From an uncultured Eubacteriales bacterium (GTDB lineage: Bacteria; Bacillota; Clostridia; UBA1381; UBA9506), in assembly GCA_902478395.1 (NCBI GenBank), contig CABSKZ010000073.1, forward strand, positions 1-10,678: a DNA stretch of 10,678 nt. Direction: 5' to 3'. The stretch's first letter is position 1. Each line of letters starts with the position of its first letter. Made by a program: the position numbers and the translations under genes. The notes below the pieces were generated by a model, which was not told where the DNA came from, did no database searches, and saw nothing but the letters and a program-made list of their open reading frames with translations. This document shows, piece by piece, positions 6,509 to 10,678 of this stretch.

Positions 6509-8791
6509 ATGAAATTAATGAGAAAAAAAAGGCTGCGGCATACCAAAACAAAAACAGGGGCGTTCTTCTGGCTCTTGGCAACGAGCTATATTGCTTTCCT
6601 GTTTATAATGTTTTTATGTGTTCTGGTTCTATACGCCTATGCGGAAAATCTCATTTCCCGCGAGGCGGAAAAATCGAACACCTCTATTCTGCTTAACATA
6701 AAATACTCCATTGATTCTAAATTTGATGCACTGAAAAACTATACCTTCAGCACCATAAACGATATGTCCTGTATCCAGTTTGCTGAGCAGGGTCAGCTTG
6801 ACAAGACCGATGAGCGTTCATTAACCGCATATATAAAGCGACAGGAGGTCTATAATAGTTATGCCTCAAACATCTATATTTCCTCCTACCGTTCGGGCCG
6901 GACGATATCCTATGACGGAGTATGGCAGAGCGATTATTTGTACGACGTGTTATTCTCGGAGAGCCTAAGCCGTCAGGAGTATAACGATCTACGCAATAAA
7001 CCCGTAATGGCGCAGTTTTTTGTGTACGAGCCGACCACCTTTGGGTCGGAGCGGAAAAGCATCGGCTGTATCTCATCTTATTTTAAAAACGATATTTTTT
7101 CTAAGCCCTACGGAGATGCAACCGCTCTGATTGATGCGGCAAAGCTGGCTGAGGAGGTCAATCCCTCAAACGGTAGCGTTTTGTATCTGGTAGATGAGAA
7201 CCAAAACATCGTCCTAGCTGCGGGCGAGGAGGGGATCCCCCTTCCACCACAAGAATATATACGCCCAGAAGAAACTACACAGATAGACAGGGACGGCGAA
7301 GCTTTTGTCATTTCCACTTTCGTTTCTGACGTTACGCCGTGGACCTACGTTTACCTGTCTCCGAAAGGCGAATACTGGGAATCCTCACGAAAGCTACAGT
7401 TCATCACTCTTTTCGTGTTTTTGGCATTCCTGGCGATTGGTATCCTGGCGGTCATCTATTTCTCCAATAAAAATTCCGTGCCCGTTAAACGCCTGATCAG
7501 CGAGCTCGGCATCACAAACGAAGATAAGAACAACGAATTCACGCTGATCTCACACTATGCAAAAGAGCTTATGGCCGGCAAAAGTTCACTAGAAAAACAA
7601 TTGCAGTCCGAAACTCATATCGTGCGGGACACCCTGATACGTCAAATACTGTCAGGGCACATACAGTCTGGAGATACCACGGAAAAGCTCGCCGATTCCG
7701 GTATTCTTTTCTCCGGCAGCTACTTTACGGTAGTTCTCTGTCAAATCGAGGATTTTTCAGCGCTGTATCACTGCGCGACCGAAGGAGATTTCGCGAAGGC
7801 GGAAAATAACATCAACTTTCTCCTCGGCAACGTCGGCATTGAGCTATATTCCGAATTCAGCACCTGCTATTCAGCTAGCATCGAGCACTATTATGCGTTC
7901 ATCATTTGCACCGACGAAGCTGTTTCACAAAAAATTTATGCAACGGCGAAAACACTGCGCGATTTCTTTTTAAATCAACTGAATGTACAACTGTCTCTCT
8001 CCATCAGCGACACATGCGACAATACAGACTCTATATCCAACTCTTACAGATCCGCCGTGCAGGCAATGGATTATTGTTTTATTCTTGGTGGCAACTCTGT
8101 AATCAGCAGCGAAGAGCCGATGTATTTCATACAAAGCTATCAGCCTGACGAAGAACGGAAGGAAAAATTCTTACTTGATGCAAAAAGCGGCGACATCAAA
8201 ATGACCTTACAGGATATTGATGATATGTTCGCCGATACGCTGAACAACCGTGTAACGCTAGAAGGATGCAAGGCTTTCACTTTTGATATGATCAGTATGA
8301 CCATTACGTTGACCTATGAATTGAATGCTTACACCCACGAACGGGACACTCAGATTAAAAATCTGATCAGCTGTGACACGATGGATGAAATCCGCATCCT
8401 GCTCAAGCAGTATATGGAGTCCCTGATCATGAGCATAAAAGAAAGCAGCAACAACCGGAACTTGTCCATGGTAGTACTGCACTATATTGAACAGAATTAT
8501 CAAAATCCCGACCTTAACGTGGATGCCGTCGGGCAGTATATGAACATGGCTCCCTCGTACATCTCTAAAGTGTTTAAGGAACAAATCGGCACGCCACTTT
8601 CCAGCTACCTACAATTAATCCGGATTTCTGCCGCAAAAAAGCTGCTGCAAAATACCTCCTCTTCCGTTGAGAGTATTGCAACAAAGGTTGGGTATTCCAG
8701 CGGCAACTCTCTGATTCGTACTTTCAAGCGGTACGAAGGGATGACGCCTGGCCAATACAAGACATTGTGCCGGGAGAACAAGCCGGAATAA
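6509..8791 (+). CDS. Membrane-anchored AraC-family transcriptional regulator with extracellular sensor
   Basis: This 760-residue protein likely senses a ligand outside the cell and binds DNA inside it. I chose ATG 6509 because AAAGG lies six bases upstream and earlier in-frame codons fall in the promoter; ATG 6518 is an alternative. Residues 1-17 are strongly basic, followed by membrane helix one at about 18-44. An extracytoplasmic region of about 250 residues (45-296) has the size and position of a Cache-like sensor. Helix two is at about 297-318. A cytoplasmic linker (320-650) follows, and then a C-terminal AraC/XylS domain: first helix-turn-helix near 671-694 (VGQYMNMAPSYISKVFKEQI), second near 719-742 (ESIATKVGYSSGNSLIRTF), closing with the signature YEGMTPGQY. 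No kinase or receiver domain is present, so it acts in one component. It is divergent from the transporter operon, its probable target. Confident on family; ligand unknown. Confidence 0.93.
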   Translation: MKLMRKKRLRHTKTKTGAFFWLLATSYIAFLFIMFLCVLVLYAYAENLISREAEKSNTSILLNIKYSIDSKFDALKNYTFSTINDMSCIQFAEQGQLDKTDERSLTAYIKRQEVYNSYASNIYISSYRSGRTISYDGVWQSDYLYDVLFSESLSRQEYNDLRNKPVMAQFFVYEPTTFGSERKSIGCISSYFKNDIFSKPYGDATALIDAAKLAEEVNPSNGSVLYLVDENQNIVLAAGEEGIPLPPQEYIRPEETTQIDRDGEAFVISTFVSDVTPWTYVYLSPKGEYWESSRKLQFITLFVFLAFLAIGILAVIYFSNKNSVPVKRLISELGITNEDKNNEFTLISHYAKELMAGKSSLEKQLQSETHIVRDTLIRQILSGHIQSGDTTEKLADSGILFSGSYFTVVLCQIEDFSALYHCATEGDFAKAENNINFLLGNVGIELYSEFSTCYSASIEHYYAFIICTDEAVSQKIYATAKTLRDFFLNQLNVQLSLSISDTCDNTDSISNSYRSAVQAMDYCFILGGNSVISSEEPMYFIQSYQPDEERKEKFLLDAKSGDIKMTLQDIDDMFADTLNNRVTLEGCKAFTFDMISMTITLTYELNAYTHERDTQIKNLISCDTMDEIRILLKQYMESLIMSIKESSNNRNLSMVVLHYIEQNYQNPDLNVDAVGQYMNMAPSYISKVFKEQIGTPLSSYLQLIRISAAKKLLQNTSSSVESIATKVGYSSGNSLIRTFKRYEGMTPGQYKTLCRENKPE

Positions 8792-8826
8792 GACTTCGGT
8801 TTAGTCTGAGAAAAGGAGTTTTGATA

Positions 8827-9524
8827 ATGAACGAAAATAAAACAGTATTTGACAACACCGTTCCTGCAAAGAATCAACTAAACTCGTCCGAACGTGTATA
8901 CTATTTAGGGAATAACACTCCGTCAAAAAAGGTGCTGATTTTTGGAAACTCCATCACACTTCACGGCGTAAAAGCGGATTTGAGCTGGTTTGGGCACTGG
9001 GAGATGACCGCTTCGGCACCTAAAAAAAGATTATGTATACCAGCTCTGTACCATCACCCAACTCGTTGTGCCGGACGTACAGTTCTGCGTAGTGCAGACT
9101 GGCTCGTGGAAAACGGGCTATGAGCGTGGGGACCTTTTGACGGCCGCCCCGGAATTTCAGACGGTGAAGTATTTCCAACCCGATGCGGCTGTGTTCCGGC
9201 TAGGGGAAAATATCCGCCATACCGACGGCCCTGAAAGCTCCTCTCCTGCCGGATTGGAAACTTTTTTAGTTATTTTTCCACGTCGTGGACGCACTGATTC
9301 GCAAAAACACTTATCGGCTAAACGCCCCGCTCATTGGACTTTCTGTTCTGGGAAAATCAGACAAAATGACCGCAAAAGGACTTTTTGCACACGACGGCGT
9401 AGTCATGCAGCCCGGCGCTCAGAGCATGAAGGCTATTGCCCGGCGTATTTTTCCCGCGCTAATCCCATTTCTTAAAGAAACAAGCCAATCCAATTTGATA
9501 GTGGATAGGCACCACATGGATTAA
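8827..9524 (+). pseudogene. SGNH/GDSL-type hydrolase (esterase), broken by two frameshifts
   Basis: The three frame pieces read in order as one SGNH hydrolase. Piece one starts at ATG 8827, with AAAAGGAG eight bases upstream, and holds the nucleophile block KKVLIFGNSITLHG. A run of seven A at 9022-9028 then shifts the frame by +1. Piece two continues KDYVYQLCTITQLVVPDVQF and includes FQPDAAVFRLGENI, where GEN fits the block III Gly-x-Asn motif. A second +1 shift lies near the T run at 9273-9277, after which HVVDALIRKN...GLFAHDGVV leads to the C-terminal MKAIARRIFPALIPFL. The final block reads HDGVVMQPG; family members usually have His before PG, so the catalytic His appears replaced by Gln. 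It begins 35 bp after the regulator stop and was probably cotranscribed. Relatives often deacetylate glycans. The frameshifts could be sequencing errors, but the His loss argues for real decay. Confidence 0.72.
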
Positions 9525-9741
9525 TGTTGTGAATCAACCATTGCTGGTATATTGTTGTTCAGTTTTTAAAATTTTAATGTCAATTATTAAATAATTCTAC
9601 ACAACCATAATCATAGCCGTCAGCAAACTGCTTAATGTTTTTTCTTGCAGTTACCGGACCACAAGTTTATTCTACATCAAAGGGAGATTTTTGTCATCAT
9701 TTCACTAAAGCTATGAAATCCAGTATAACTAGGCGATTAAT
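9525..9741. other. AT-rich spacer without a convincing gene
   Basis: No frame here has a start, a ribosome site and useful length together. On the minus strand 9580-9666 is open for 28 codons and reads ARKNIKQFADGYDYGCVELF near its end, which looks protein-like; upstream in that frame is a stop. It may be the tail of a decayed gene. The T-rich stretch at 9551-9575 has no strong hairpin before it, so I do not call a terminator for the esterase remnant. Confidence 0.4.
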
Positions 9742-10047
9742 TTGGCAATCGTTGAACACTGTGATTACAATTCCAGAAAAGTTTATGCTCAAGATAATAA
9801 AGGGTGGAAAGTGATACCGAACGTTTTAAAAGGACGGTTATTTGAAGACGACGATCAATTTCATTTATCTATCAGTCTCTTAACAAAAATTCGACTAGAA
9901 CCGGCTTACCATATCTATGTTTTATCATTATATGACGCTCCGGAATTTTTCAGTTATTTTCTGTGGAGCATGAGTAAAAACAGTTTTGAACAGACAAAAT
10001 CAGCTCACCCCGCAGAAGAAGAAAACGACATGGTGGTAGAGGCTTAA
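9742..10047 (+). CDS. Hypothetical protein of 101 residues, possibly a remnant
   Basis: I do not recognise this gene. It is open from TTG 9742 to TAA 10047, with an in-frame stop just upstream (TAG), so the true start could only be TTG or a later codon. No clear ribosome site precedes it, which weakens the call. The protein is mixed: a polar start (HCDYNSRKVYAQDNKGWKVI), an acidic FEDDD patch, a more hydrophobic middle (YHIYVLSLYDAPEFFSYFLW) and an acidic tail (AEEENDMVVEA). It lies among broken mobile-element-like genes in AT-rich DNA. It may be a real small accessory gene or the surviving end of a larger one. Confidence 0.35.
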   Translation: MAIVEHCDYNSRKVYAQDNKGWKVIPNVLKGRLFEDDDQFHLSISLLTKIRLEPAYHIYVLSLYDAPEFFSYFLWSMSKNSFEQTKSAHPAEEENDMVVEA

Positions 10048-10127
10048 ATCCGCTTCACAATTAGCTCAAAAGGAAAAATGAATTTCACAAAAAATCAAAA
10101 ATGTGTCATAGTAGGGAGGCATGAGTA

Positions 10128-10234
10128 ATGCTATATGATACACTTGATTTTGAATGTCTGAGATTGGTCGGACTTTGCAGGATATTACCTTATAACCTGC
10201 GCCGAAAATATTATGAACCGAGTTTATCAAATAG
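10128..10234 (+). pseudogene. 5' fragment of an unrecognised small gene, joined to the coupling-protein remnant
   Basis: ATG 10128 has a strong ribosome site, AGGGAGG (10113-10119), eight bases upstream. The first residues, MLYDTLDFECLRLVGL, look plausible, but after about residue 35 the frame becomes rich in Lys, Arg and Cys and merely shadows the better coding frame that opens at 10235. The frame formally stays open to 10379. I read it as a gene start left behind when a deletion or frameshift joined it to downstream DNA. The original gene is not identified. Confidence 0.35.
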
Positions 10235-10626
10235 AATAAGTCAAGTGCAAGGCCGCTTATGTATCCGGATGAGATTTTGCAAATGGAAAATGCAGAAACA
10301 CGGTTGCTGGTTCGGGTGCAAAAAACGATTAAATGTCAAAAAATTATACCGGATGAAATTGCTGGATACAATCAATTAGAGCCAACAAGGATAACTGACT
10401 ATATCCCGGAATGGCGTCAAAAGGAGATGGAAAATAAGGAAAAGAATATGCTGTTCCAGTCAGTGAATCAACACTCCCGGAGCCGGAAGAAACGGAGCAG
10501 AACATGAATGATATACCAATTCCGGAAAATCTCTTTGACACGGAACAGATCGGATTTGTTGAAAAAGAAGTAGAATTGACAAAAACAGAAAGAAAACCTA
10601 TCACAGCTGATTATTTAATTAAATAA
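10235..10626 (+). pseudogene. C-terminal remnant of a conjugative coupling protein (TraG/VirD4-like), frameshifted
   Basis: From 10235 one frame reads NKSSARPLMYPDEILQMENA, then a VRVQKT strand and TDYIPEWRQKEMENKEK. The pattern RPLM-x-PDEIL-x-MxN-x-E, followed by a short strand such as LLVRVQK, resembles the region near the C-terminus of type IV coupling ATPases of Clostridia conjugative elements. Around 10438-10446 the reading must shift frame, after which an acidic, proline-rich tail continues (YAVPVSESTLPEPEETEQ) to TADYLIK and the stop at 10624-10626. The ATPase core with its Walker motifs is absent, so at most the last 130 residues survive. The match rests on my memory of the family, not on a search. 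The neighbouring gene at 10642 follows with normal operon spacing. Confidence 0.45.
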
Positions 10627-10641
10627 AGGAGGCAAATACGA

Positions 10642-10678
10642 ATGGAAGTCTATAAGATTGATGATGTGATTCAGTTTG
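10642..10678 (+). CDS. Start of an unidentified gene, cut by the right edge
   Basis: ATG 10642 has a near-ideal ribosome site, AAAGGAGG (10625-10632), nine bases upstream. Only twelve residues are visible (MEVYKIDDVIQF), too few to assign a family. The ribosome site overlaps the stop of the preceding remnant, as in a compact operon, so this may be the next gene of the same conjugative module. Confidence 0.6.
   Translation, partial: MEVYKIDDVIQF

Noticed and set aside
8791..8807. Hairpin AGACT...AGTCT after the regulator as a terminator
   Set aside because: The stem is only five pairs and no T run follows; the next ribosome site begins a few bases later, which suggests cotranscription.
10344..10604. 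Minus-strand open frame of 86 residues near the right edge
   Set aside because: It is rich in Ser and Phe, a typical antisense shadow of the Glu- and Lys-rich coupling-protein tail, and has no good start signals.
1..10678. CRISPR array, tRNA, rRNA or intact insertion sequence
   Set aside because: I saw no regularly spaced repeats, no tRNA-like cloverleaf or rRNA segment, and no transposase motif or terminal inverted repeats.

Overview
The window looks like chromosomal DNA of an anaerobic Firmicute of the Clostridia type, perhaps an Oscillospiraceae/Lachnospiraceae-like gut bacterium. The evidence is strong Shine-Dalgarno sites, sigma-A style promoters, a gene for an S-layer homology (SLH) surface protein, and an LplABC-type sugar importer of the kind common in Bacillota. 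The taxonomic call is inference.

Layout. (1) Positions 1-2618, minus strand: the N-terminal 872 codons of a large secreted SLH-domain protein that continues past the left edge. It has its own well-formed promoter in the short gap after the transporter genes. (2) Positions 2691-6172, minus strand: a compact three-gene operon for a carbohydrate ABC importer, in transcription order a lipoprotein substrate-binding protein, then two permeases (LplA-, LplB- and LplC-like). No ATPase gene is present. (3) Positions 6173-6508: a divergent control region with a promoter in each direction, a pair of direct repeats 20 bp apart, a 14-bp palindrome in the lplA-like leader, and a regulator leader with competing hairpins. 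(4) Positions 6509-8791, plus strand: a membrane-anchored AraC-family regulator with an extracellular sensor region, presumably the sensor and activator of the divergent transporter. (5) Positions 8827-9524, plus strand: an SGNH/GDSL-type esterase broken by two +1 frameshifts in homopolymer runs, and with Gln where the catalytic His is expected. (6) From about 9525 to the right edge: AT-richer DNA with broken or orphan reading frames, including what looks like the C-terminal end of a conjugative coupling protein (TraG/VirD4 type) spread over two frames, then the first codons of a new gene. This is probably the decayed edge of an integrated conjugative element.

Taken together, regions 2-5 form a classic sense-and-import locus. 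The membrane AraC regulator likely senses an oligosaccharide outside the cell and switches on the importer, and the esterase would have removed ester groups from that glycan before it decayed. The SLH protein next door may be unrelated or may help hold the glycan at the cell surface. I see no tRNA, rRNA, CRISPR array or intact transposase. I do not see a clearly new multi-gene system; the least ordinary parts are the divergent control region and the decayed right side.
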